The position numbers were made by a program, and so were the translations under genes. A stretch of DNA of 64,000 bases from Gorsachius magnificus (lineage: Eukaryota > Chordata > Aves > Pelecaniformes > Ardeidae), in NCBI GenBank assembly GCA_034008185.1, contig CM067081.1, positions 199,934,510 to 199,998,509 of the forward strand, read 5' to 3'. The notes under the pieces were generated by a model. That model worked only from the letters and a program-made list of their open reading frames with translations, was not told where the DNA came from and ran no database searches. Below, piece by piece: positions 51,388 to 60,560 of the stretch; positions within the stretch are counted from its first letter, which is position 1; each line of letters begins with the position of its first letter.

Positions 51388-51943
51388 TGTCCTGGTTTCG
51401 GCTGGGATAGAGTTAATTTTCTTCACAGAAGCTAGCATAGTGCTGTGCTTTGGATTTAGTACTAGAAGAATGTTGATAACACGCTGATGTTTTTAGTTGT
51501 TGCCAAGCAGTGCTCAGACTGCTCAAGGACTTTTTGAGCTTCTCCTGCTCGGCCAGGTGCATAACAAGCTGGGAGTACAGCACAGCTAGGACCCAAACTG
51601 TCCAAAGAGCTATTCCATACCATATAACGTCATGCTCGGGGGGGTTGGTGGGTCGGTCGGTCGCTCGGGTACTGATCGCTGCTCAGGACGGGCTGGGCAT
51701 CGGTCGGCGGGTGGTGAGCAATTGCATTGTGCATCATTCGTTTTCTATATTCTGTATATTTTGTTATCATTCTCATTATTACTATTATTATTATTTTCTC
51801 TCATTAAACTGCCTTTATCTCAGCCCTCGGCTCTAACCTTTTTCCCCTTCCCGATTCTCTCCCCCATCCCACTGAGGGGGGGGGGGGGGGAGTGAGTGAG
51901 CGGCTGCGTGGTGCTTAGTTGCCAGACGGGTTAAACCACGACA
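51388..51943 (+). repeat. ERV 5' LTR
   Basis: 556 bp, opening TGTCCTGGTTT and closing AAACCACGACA, an imperfect terminal inverted repeat with one mismatch in 11. A CGTCA-containing CRE-like half-site lies at about 51626-51634, but I see no TATA box close downstream of it. A TATTCTGTATATT stretch near 51747-51760 is the nearest AT-rich candidate. An ATTAAA polyadenylation signal lies at 51803-51808, after a short (ATT)n tract (about 51774-51797). A run of 15 Gs lies at 51876-51890. It differs from the 3' LTR at 51874 (G versus A) and 51897 (T versus C). The LTR provides the promoter and the 5' end of the genomic RNA. Confidence 0.95.
51803..51808 (+). promoter_or_regulatory. Polyadenylation signal in 5' LTR
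   Basis: ATTAAA, a common variant of AATAAA, lies in the R/U5-like part of the LTR. The same signal at 56815-56820 in the 3' LTR would end the genomic RNA. Confidence 0.6.
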
Positions 51944-51951
51944 GTCCTTTT

Positions 51952-51969
51952 TGGCGCCCAACGTGGGGC
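51952..51969 (+). promoter_or_regulatory. Primer binding site, tRNA-Lys type
   Basis: TGGCGCCCAACGTGGGGC starts 8 nt after the 5' LTR. It is the 18-nt site known to pair with tRNA-Lys(1,2) in several retroviruses. It primes minus-strand DNA synthesis. ERVL elements are named for a tRNA-Leu site, so a lysine site beside an ERVL-like pol is worth noting. Confidence 0.9.
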
Positions 51970-52239
51970 TTGAAGGGCTTGAGATAATGACAGAGTAACT
52001 GGAGTATATTAAGGAATTTATATCTGTTAAATAGTTGTGGGTTGCAATTTGATTCATTTGTTCTTGATCTTAGCTTATCCGATCTGCACCATGCTCCCTC
52101 CTTTGCTGTACTTGTTAAAAGTTGGTGTTGGTTTTTGCAGTTTGTTATGCTCTGCGGTGACCAGACATGTTTTGCTTGGGAAACTTGTTATTAAAACAAT
52201 GACCAGCTGCCCAAAGATCCAGATAGTGTCCAGTGCACA

Positions 52240-52808
52240 CGACCCATGTGGCGGAAGTTGTTACGTAGTGCACCAACATCATTTGCAAACACATGGGCAA
52301 TGCTGAGCTGGGAAACTGGACGGGGACCAACAGTGGATGAAATGGCTGGCCAGCTCCGGAATATGAAGAAAGTATCTCTTCCCCCCTTGTTTCGGCTGTG
52401 GAGAAACTGTCCCAAAAGTTTGAACGACTCGAAAAGCGTATGCCCTACTCCCCTCCTGTACAGACCAGTATCTCAGCCATCAGAAGTAAGCGCCCTTCTG
52501 CTCAAGAAAAAGAATATCGAGGGTACACACCACGGGGCACTCTATGGTTTTACCTGCGTGACCATGGAGAGGACATGAGGAAATGGGACGGAAAACCTAC
52601 CTCAGTCCTAGAGTCACGGGTACGTGAGTTGCAAAGAAAAACAAACACAAAAGGGGGCTCTTCCAAGAAACTTGTTGCTCCAATTTCCAGAGACTGGGAC
52701 GACGGTAGTTTTTTCAGACAAAATAGAAGGGCTGATCTTAATTCTGATTATGATGAAGGAACTTCTGACTCATACATACAAACCATGAGCAACAGTGACC
52801 AGGATTAG
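52240..52808 (+). pseudogene. Broken gag remnant of the ERV
   Basis: Only about 840 bp separate the primer site from the amber codon before protease, well short of a full retroviral gag. Coding character is visible in two overlapping frames. One (about 52246-52360) reads as TWAMLSWETGRGPTVDEMAG-like text. The second (about 52341-52808) carries a coiled-coil-like AVEKLSQKFERLEKRM segment and then a basic, charged tail ending in TAG at 52806-52808. The switch lies near 52355-52365 and suggests a small indel. No CCHC zinc knuckle and no major homology region were found. Gag would normally form the core particle; this remnant is unlikely to do so. A start codon cannot be fixed. Confidence 0.55.
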
Positions 52809-54299
52809 AGGGGCCCTGCCTCCAGCCAGGTGGAGGAAAGGGACAACAGGGTTTACTGGACTGTGTGGATTCGATGGCCTGGCATGTCAGACCCACAGAA
52901 GTATAGAGCTTTAGTAGACACCGGTGCACAGTGTACTCTAATGCCATCAAGCCATATAGGGGCAGAATCCATTTGTATTTCTGGAGTGACAGGGGGATCT
53001 CAAGAGCTGACTGTATTGGAGGCCGAAGTGAGCCTAACTGGGAATGAGTGGCAAAAGCACCCCATTGTGACTGGCCCAGATGCTCCGTGCATCCTGGGCA
53101 TAGACTACCTCAGGAGAGGGTATTTCAAGGACCCAAAAGGGTACCGGTGGGCTTTTGGTATAGCTGCCTTGGAGGCAGAAGAAATTAAGCAGCTGTCTAC
53201 CTTGCCTGGTCTCTCAAAGGACCCTTCGGTTGTGGGGTTGCTGAGTGTTGAAGAACAACAAGTGCCGATTGCCACCACAACAGTGCACAGGCGGCAATAT
53301 TGCAGCAACCGAGACTCCCTGATTCCCATCCATAAGCTGATTCGTCGACTGGAGAGCCAAGGAGTGATCAGCAAGACTCGCTCACCCTTTAACAGTCCCA
53401 TATGGCCAGTGAGAAAGTCTGATGGAGAGTGGAGACTGACAGTAGACTATCGTGGCCTGAATGAAGTTACGCCACCGCTGAGTGCTGCCGTGCCAGACAT
53501 GCTAGAACTTCAATACGAACTGGAGTCAAAGGCAGCCAAGTGGTATGCCACAATTGATATTGCAAATGCTTTCTTTTCAATCCCTTTGGCAGCAGAGTGC
53601 AGGCCACAGTTTGCTTTCACTTGGAGGGGCATCCAGTACACCTGGAATCGACTGCCCCAGGGGTGGAAACACAGCCCTACCATTTGCCATGGACTGATCC
53701 AGGCAGCACTGGAACAGGGTAATGCTCCAGAACATCTGCAATATATTGATGACATCATTGTGTGGGGCAATACAGCAGAAGAAGTTTTTGAGAAAGGGAA
53801 GAAAATAGTCCAAATTCTTCTGAAAGCCGGTTTCGCTATAAAACAAAGTAAAGTCAAAGGACCTGCACAGGAGATCCAGTTTTTAGGAATCAAATGGCAA
53901 GACGGACATCGTCAGATTCCAATGGATGTGATCAACAAAATAACAGCCATGTCTCCACCAACTAGCAAAAAGGAAACACAAGCTTTCTTGGGCGTTGTGG
54001 GTTTTTGGAGAATGCATATTCCAAATTATAGCCAGATTGTAAGCCCTCTCTACCAAGTGACGCGGAAGAAGGATGATTTCAAATGGGGTCCTGAACAACG
54101 ACAAGCCTTTGAACAAATTAAACGGGAGATAGTGCATGCAGTAGCCCTTGGACCAGTCCGGGCAGGGCAAGATGTAAAGAATGTGCTCTACACCGCAGCC
54201 GGGGAGAATGGCCCTACCTGGAGCCTTTGGCAGAAAGCACCAGGGGAGACTCGAGGCCGACCCCTAGGCTTTTGGAGTCGGGGGATACAGAGGATCTGA
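52809..54299 (+). pseudogene. ERV protease and reverse transcriptase (5' part of pol)
   Basis: This frame is open from just after the amber codon at 52806-52808 to a TGA at 54297-54299. There is no convincing start codon, so it is expected to be made by readthrough from the gag frame. Counting residues from 52830: retropepsin-type protease with active-site DTG at 30-32 in an LVDTGAQCTLMP context and an ILG motif at 88-90; RT with WRLTVDYRGLNE at 201-212, the first catalytic Asp at 243 (TIDIANAFF), LPQG at 275-278, the catalytic YIDD box at 305-308, FLG at 351-353, then the connection region. All key catalytic residues are present. The frame ends early because of a one-base change in a G run at 54280-54284; coding sense continues in another frame (next entry). 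Labelled a pseudogene because of that break. Confidence 0.9.
54280..54284 (+). other. Pol frame break in a five-G run
   Basis: Coding sense runs in one frame up to this G run and in the frame one base further on after it. Homologous text (the FWSRG region, then RNase H connection) continues across it. A one-base length change in the homopolymer is the simplest explanation. A programmed shift is unlikely inside the RT-RNase H connection, and a sequencing or assembly slip is possible. Confidence 0.8.
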
Positions 54300-55995
54300 A
54301 GCCAACTATACTCCAACTGAAAAAGAGATATTGGCAGCATATGAAGGGGTTCGAGCTGCTTCAGAAGTGATTGGTACTGAAGCACAGCTCCTCCTGGCAC
54401 CCCGACTGCTGGTGCTGGGCTGGATGTTCAAAGGGAAGGTCCCCTCTACACATCATGCAACTGATGCTACGTGGAGTAAGTGGGTCGCACTGATTACACA
54501 ACGGGCTCGAATAGGAAACCTCAGTCGCCCAGGAATCTTGGAAGTGATCATGGACTGGCCAGAAGGCAAAGATTTTGGAATATCGCCAGAGGAAGAGGTG
54601 GTGCGTGCTGAAGAAGCCCCATTATATAATAAACTGCCAGAAAATGAGAAGCAATATGCCCTGTTCACTGATGGGTCCTGTCGTCTTGTGGGAAAGCATC
54701 GGAGGTGGAAGGCTGCTGTATGGAGTTCTACAAGACAAGTTGCAGAGACTGCTGAAGGAGAAGGTGAATCAAGTCAGTTTGCAGAGGTGAAAGCCATCCA
54801 GCTGGCTTTAGATATTGCTGAAAGAGAAAAATGGCCAGTGCTTTATCTCTATACTGACTCATGGATGGTGGCAAATGCTTTGTGGGGGTGGTTGCAGCAA
54901 TGGAAGCAGAGCAACTGGCAGCGCAGGGGCAAACCCATTTGGGCAGCCGCACTATGGCAAGATATTGCTGCCCGGGTAGAGAACCTGGTTATAAAGGTAC
55001 GTCATGTAGATGCTCATGTACCCAAGAGTCGAGCCTCTGAAGAACATCAAAACAACCAGCAGGCAGATCAGGCTGCTAAGATTCAAGTGGCTCAGGTGGA
55101 TCTGGACTGGCAACATAAGGGTGAATTGTTTCTAGCTCGGTGGGCCCATGACACTTCAGGCCATCAAGGAAGAGATGCAACATACAGATGGGCTCGTGAT
55201 CGAGGGGTGGACTTAACTATGGACGCTATTGCACAGGTTATCCATGAATGTGAAACATGTGCTGCGATCAAACAAGCCAAGCGGTTAAAGCCTCTCTGGT
55301 ATGGAGGACGGTGGCTGAAATACAAATATGGAGAGGCTTGGCAGATCGATTATATCACACTCCCACAAACCCGCCATGGCAAGCGCTATGTGCTCACCAT
55401 GGTGGAAGCGACCACCGGATGGTTGGAAACATATCCCGTGCCCCATGCCACTGCCCGGAACACTATCCTAGGCCTTGAAAAACAAGTCCTGTGGCGACAT
55501 GGCACTCCAGAAAGAATTGAGTCAGACAACGGAACTCACTTCCGAAACAGCCTCATAGACAAATGGGCCAAAGAGCATGGCATTGAGTGGGTCTATCACA
55601 TCCCCTATCATGCACCAGCCTCTGGGAAAATTGAACGATACAATGGACTGTTAAAGACTACACTGAAAGCAATGGGTGAAGGAACATTCAAACATTGGGA
55701 TACACATTTAGCAAAAGCTACTTGGTTAGTCAACACTAGAGGATCTGCCAACCGAGCTGGCCCTGCCCAATCAAACCTCTTACGTACTGTAGAAGGGGAT
55801 AAAGTCCCTGTAGTGCATGTAAAAAATATGCTGGGGAAGACAGTCTGGGTTACTCCTGCCTCAGGTAAAGGCAAACCCATCCGTGGGATTGCTTTTGCTC
55901 AAGGACCTGGCTCTACTTGGTGGGTGATGCGGAAGGATGGGGAAGTCCGATGTGTACCTCAAAGGGATTTGATTTTGGGTGAAAATAGCCAATGA
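54286..55995 (+). pseudogene. ERV RNase H and integrase (3' part of pol)
   Basis: This frame is open from the G run to TGA at 55993-55995. The first ATG is internal, so it is a continuation and not a separate gene. Counting from 54331: RNase H with Asp114 (LFTDGS), Glu152 (FAEVKA), Asp176 (YTDSW) and Asp246, plus a conserved-looking HVDAH block at 225-229; integrase with an HHCC-type zinc site (His273, His278, Cys307, Cys310), and a DDE core at Asp340 (WQIDY), Asp399 (IESDNG) and Glu435 (KIERYNG). The last two are separated by 35 residues, the standard D,D-35-E spacing. The C-terminal part (about 490-554) fits a DNA-binding domain. RNase H removes template RNA; integrase inserts the DNA. No dUTPase domain follows integrase, unlike mammalian ERVL elements. 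Confidence 0.9.
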
Positions 55996-56383
55996 ACTGA
56001 ATTGTATAATGTTAATTGCTGTATAATATAGTATGTCTTTATTTTTACTATTGCTGTATATTCTATCAATGGTATAGCAGTAAGGATCACCCAGATTAAG
56101 AAGAATGAATTTTGAAGAAACTAAGGAAGTACAGCGGATGGAACCAGAACTGACTTCAGCAAGCAACAACCCAACACCAGACCCCATCTCTCCTGCCCTG
56201 AAAGACTGTTACAACAGATGGAGCCCAAAACCGTGGACTAAATGAACCCAATGGACATTTCAGAGGGATGGTCCATAGACTAAGGGAATGATATCTGTGT
56301 ATGTACCAAAAAGATGAGAAAAATGGTGGTGATTAATTGGAATGTATTGTAAGGGTAGGACCTAAGCATGACGTAAATGGTAT
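55996..56383 (+). other. ERV 3' untranslated part, no env
   Basis: About 390 bp between the pol stop and the purine tract. Stops are frequent in all frames, and no surface or transmembrane envelope sequence is visible. Lack of env is usual for the ERVL group, which spreads inside the cell. Confidence 0.8.
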
Positions 56384-56399
56384 AGAATAAGGGGTGGAA
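56384..56399 (+). promoter_or_regulatory. Polypurine tract
   Basis: AGAATAAGGGGTGGAA lies immediately before the TG of the 3' LTR. This purine-rich sequence, broken by two Ts, would prime plus-strand DNA synthesis. Confidence 0.8.
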
Positions 56400-56955
56400 T
56401 GTCCTGGTTTCGGCTGGGATAGAGTTAATTTTCTTCACAGAAGCTAGCATAGTGCTGTGCTTTGGATTTAGTACTAGAAGAATGTTGATAACACGCTGAT
56501 GTTTTTAGTTGTTGCCAAGCAGTGCTCAGACTGCTCAAGGACTTTTTGAGCTTCTCCTGCTCGGCCAGGTGCATAACAAGCTGGGAGTACAGCACAGCTA
56601 GGACCCAAACTGTCCAAAGAGCTATTCCATACCATATAACGTCATGCTCGGGGGGGTTGGTGGGTCGGTCGGTCGCTCGGGTACTGATCGCTGCTCAGGA
56701 CGGGCTGGGCATCGGTCGGCGGGTGGTGAGCAATTGCATTGTGCATCATTCGTTTTCTATATTCTGTATATTTTGTTATCATTCTCATTATTACTATTAT
56801 TATTATTTTCTCTCATTAAACTGCCTTTATCTCAGCCCTCGGCTCTAACCTTTTTCCCCTTCCCGATTCTCTCCCCCATCCCACTAAGGGGGGGGGGGGG
56901 GGAGTGAGCGAGCGGCTGCGTGGTGCTTAGTTGCCAGACGGGTTAAACCACGACA
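56400..56955 (+). repeat. ERV 3' LTR
   Basis: 556 bp, the same length as the 5' LTR and offset from it by 5012 bp throughout. I see two differences: A at 56886 and C at 56909, both transitions. The 15-G run (56888-56902) is the same length in both LTRs. The ATTAAA signal lies at 56815-56820. The LTR ends AAACCACGACA. Confidence 0.95.
56815..56820 (+). terminator. Polyadenylation signal in 3' LTR
   Basis: ATTAAA followed by a T-rich stretch; it would direct cleavage and polyadenylation of the proviral transcript. Confidence 0.6.
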
Positions 56956-56960
56956 GGATT
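56956..56960. repeat. Target-site duplication, right copy
   Basis: GGATT, identical to 51383-51387. Confidence 0.9.
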
Positions 56961-59900
56961 CTAGTAGGAATGAACCCCAGTTTACTGAACCAGATTCACA
57001 CGGAACAAAACAGCTGTTTGTATGCAGATCCCGTTAGTGTAAACTGTCCTAAGGGTTGAGGGGACACCTGGCTCCTCCTGTGAACTATGTAGCTTCTGTA
57101 AATTCCAGTCTCAGTGATACAAGCCAGGGACATAACCCACAAGATTATTCTTCCCAGTGCCAATATCAAATAACCAAAATAGCTCATATTCCTGATTCTT
57201 AACCTGGAAAACTGGAGCGCAAAGGAAAGGGTATTCCACTGTATCTGTGTTTGCTTTTTTGGAAATAGCAAAAGTCCTTCATACTTTGGAAGTGGAAGTT
57301 TGATTATAACTGGCCCCCTGCTCCTCTCAACACACTATTGTGCAAAGTCTTAAGGCAGGCAGGTAATACACACTCCCATGGTTCTGGTACTTGCATCTCT
57401 CTGTCGCGAAAGTAGACTTACATAAGCCATCAAAAGTTTGAGCGTAGCTATACGCATATGTTGACAGGTGCATACAATCTGAATGTTAAAATCTTAACAA
57501 CCATATTTCAAACAACAGCAATAGTGAAGTGTAATCTTAACATTTTTACTAGCTTTCCTTGAATGATATTTTTGTCTGTGTTCTCACCAGAGTCCTTTCC
57601 AGTTGATTGCTTTCCCCCTGCCCCAAACACAGCACTCCATAATATGTACCACTGAGAAATGAAACGGTGATATAAACACTACTATGCATACTCATGGATA
57701 GAGTAGTGCTCTGGGTATACAAATATGCCTTTCTAGCACAGATTTGAGGCTAATTTAATATCAGTTGTGTTGTAAAACACTCTCAGGATCATTCTGCCTG
57801 TAAGTGTTATCAAGACTTTTTAAAGCTCTCAAAGTGGTACTAAACAGAGGAATGTACGCATTTAAACACTGTTCTCTTTTTCTCATTTTCTACTGAGGTC
57901 TTCTGCTTATTTAATTTTTAGAAAGAAAGACTGCAGTGGGTATTCCATCCTTGAATACATTTTGCAGCTGCCCAGCTTTAATTGGCAAATTCTACTAAGA
58001 TAAAAGTAGTAGAGTGGTGAACAAGCACCAGAAGAGAAGTAGTAGTGTTAGAGCCTTGATAAGCATGTTGAGAAGCAGCTGATTATTAGTAGTTCACAAA
58101 AATCTTGCAGATCTTCATACTTCAGTGTTGTGAAGGGAAGCATTTTGCTGAGACTCTAATGAATCATTTGCAAAGCATATGAAATAAAGCTTATACCTTG
58201 CTGGTAATGCACACGCGTGAATTCTTTAGCACTGTTATTTTCATGGAAGATTAATAATACAAGGATAAATATATTGCTTTAATATTGCTCTTCCCTTGTT
58301 ATTCACTTAATAAAAACACAAATCATTGAGTGTTAGTATAACACAACAAATATTTAACAGTAACTTTCAAGTGTATTTTTCCCTGGTGATTTTAGCAATG
58401 GGAATAAGGTCTGAGTAAATTTATGCACACGATATGGGCTGTCAGGAGTGCAAAAATGCCTCAGACTGAGGAAAAAAAGTTTTAATATATGCCTATAAAT
58501 TAAGGAACAAAAAAGAAGGTGGATTGCATTGATAAGAAAGACTATAATTTTGCTCTGGCTATTTTTAGAATTGTTTAGCAGGAGGAATTTTAAAAACATA
58601 TGTATCTTCCATAGCAGTTTTTGGCCGTATCAAACCATTGATTTTAAAGCAGAATCCAGATTACTACAAAGGCATTATATTATATTTTCAGCTTCTGCTT
58701 TTATATTTTTGAGCTCTTTAATGCCCTGTCCACTTATATTTATTTTTTTTTTAGCCAGTAAACACACAGGTTATTATTTCCCATCAAAAGGCACAGTGTT
58801 TGTGAGAGAAGAAAGGCAGTCTTCTAAAAGAACTATAAATCTTGTTGATCTTGTAAAACAATAAAAGGGCAATAAAACTCAATAGATTTTTCCTAATTAC
58901 CTTACATCTTTTGCATTTTGAATTTTACTAAGATTCCAAAACGTAAGAAATGTCTTCTGTATAAGAATAATGTTCTATGATATATCGTTACAATCAGCAT
59001 TGTTTCCTTCTTTAACATCCTACTTCTCGTTAGACTAAAACACTGTTCAGATTTGATATTTCTTACAATAAGCTTTACTTTATGGGATTTAATAGAACCT
59101 GGAATAATAAAGCAAATCAATCCTCAGTACAGTTCTGTGATATTGTACAAACTTTACACCTTTCCTCTGGTGTTCTCTTGAAACAAAAAGAAGTCAAAAA
59201 AATTCTTGCTTTCCTTCTAACTCTGTTAAGATAAATATTCCCCACTGGACACATGGAATGTAAAGTCAGTAGTACAGTCCATATTAAGAAGACAATTTGG
59301 GTGGTGCCTTGCACATATTTTCTTTATGTTTTCTTTTTTTTTTTTAGCTATTAATATAGATACTAATGAGCAGATTGATTCTCATGAAAGGACTGACATA
59401 TGTTCATCTCAATATTTCCACCCTTTAAGGAAGGACCATAAGCAAAAAAGTGTAAAATAATTTATTACTTTTTTTTAACATTTATGTATCAAGCATATGG
59501 TAATATATAATCATTTGAAGAAAATTACCTGCTTCATATATATATGTCATAGGTATATGGTATATCGTTGCAATATGGTATGCCTTGTATGCCATAGTCA
59601 GGCTGAAGCAAAGACAGAATACTTGAGTAACACATTGCAAAATTATATATGTTTTAATCCATCTCCAATAAGAAGGCAATTCACCTTAGCACCACTATAA
59701 ACTTCATAACACATTAAACTAGGACCTTCACCACATAGAGCAAAACTGACATCAAGCTCGGGTAAAGAGAACCACTTGCAGGGTTGAGGACCTTTCTCAA
59801 GATGTAGTGCTGCAGAGACCTTATTTGCTTCATCATGACTAGTACTAGTACATGTCCAACATTAAATGCATGGTCACAGTTCTACAGTTAGAATTGCTGT

Positions 59901-60149
59901 ACTTTTAGTACCTCTTCATTGACTTGACTGATACACTATGCATGTGTAGGCACAAAAGAAAGGTAAACCTCTTCCATGGACAATTAACTATATTACTCAG
60001 CTTTTCACGCTATAGCAGCTGTGTTACTCCACAGTGTTCAAACATTCTCAGGAGGTTATAATTTTGCCTTTTAAAAAACAGTTGGCCTTATTATTTTTAA
60101 GCCCTTTTCATACTGAAATTGATTTCTGGCCATTAAGTCACTAATTCTT

Positions 60150-60260
60150 GACATATATAAGTATTGTTGCAACTACTTTACAGCTGAAGTAACTGAGCTT
60201 AAGGCTCAGCCTAAGGTGAACAGCCTGAATTGCAGAGATGCTGCTACTCAGATATTACAT
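60150..60260 (+). repeat. Possible ancient MIR/CORE-SINE remnant
   Basis: The text around 60175-60215 (actttacagctgaagtaact then gagcttaaggctcagcctaa) follows the pattern of the MIR core, i.e. a 'tttacagatgaggaaactgaggctcag' type block. It is heavily diverged, so the call rests on resemblance only. Confidence 0.3.
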
Positions 60261-60429
60261 TAGCTCCTGTAACCAATGGAAAGTGTAACTGCAACTTCTG
60301 AAAGGCCATTAATGAGTTCCCTGAGGCTACAGAAGCAATCATTATTTGGGGTGGGGTTAGAGTACCTTTACTCACAGAAAGATAAAACCTTACTGTTTAT
60401 GAACAATGCATGGCTCATGTTCAGTATTT

Positions 60430-60560
60430 CTATCAGGAAATCTTAAAGCACTGAACAAAGGGTGCCAGTGTAATTCTTCACATTTTATAAATGACAAAAC
60501 AGAAAATCAAGTAAGGGACAGTCATATGTCTTAGTTTGCCCACTTGACCGAGTGTGGAGT
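60430..60560 (+). repeat. Possible ancient MIR/CORE-SINE remnant
   Basis: The order of blocks fits an old CORE-SINE: 'aatcttaaagcactgaacaaa' near 60440, 'ttcacattttataaatgaca' near 60477, 'aaaacagaaaatcaagtaag' near 60496 and 'tagtttgcccac' near 60532. The match is to the familiar 'ctcaaagcactttacaaagg ... cattttacagatgaggaaac ... cttgcccaaggtcac' layout. It is diverged; boundaries are approximate. Confidence 0.4.

Larger units (their letters stand above)
51383..56960 (+). mobile_element. ERVL-like endogenous retrovirus, near-complete two-LTR copy
   Basis: A 5568-bp provirus (51388-56955) flanked by the 5-bp direct repeat GGATT. Order: 5' LTR, tRNA-Lys-type primer site, short broken gag remnant, protease, RT, RNase H, integrase, short 3' untranslated part, purine tract, 3' LTR. 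There is no env and no recognisable dUTPase. Pol reads most like the class III / ERVL lineage (spuma-related) by the look of its RT and integrase blocks, and the LTR ends resemble abundant avian ERVL-type LTRs. The lineage call is by recollection, not by tree. I see two differences between the 556-bp LTRs (about 0.36%), so the insertion is recent. Damage to gag and a frame change in pol mean that this copy cannot encode all of its own functions. Confidence 0.93.

Noticed and set aside
51510..51895. Two overlapping open frames (108 and 87 codons) in the 5' LTR, repeated at 56522-56907 in the 3' LTR
   Set aside because: They occur in both LTRs only because the LTRs are duplicates; composition is low-complexity (poly-Y, poly-L, poly-G) and no known protein is suggested.
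54270..54331. Programmed frameshift in pol
   Set aside because: The position inside the RT-RNase H connection and the lack of a slippery heptamer context make a simple one-base homopolymer change the better explanation.
55996..56383. Possible env remnant after pol
   Set aside because: Too short, stops in all frames, and no signal peptide, cysteine pattern or membrane segment.
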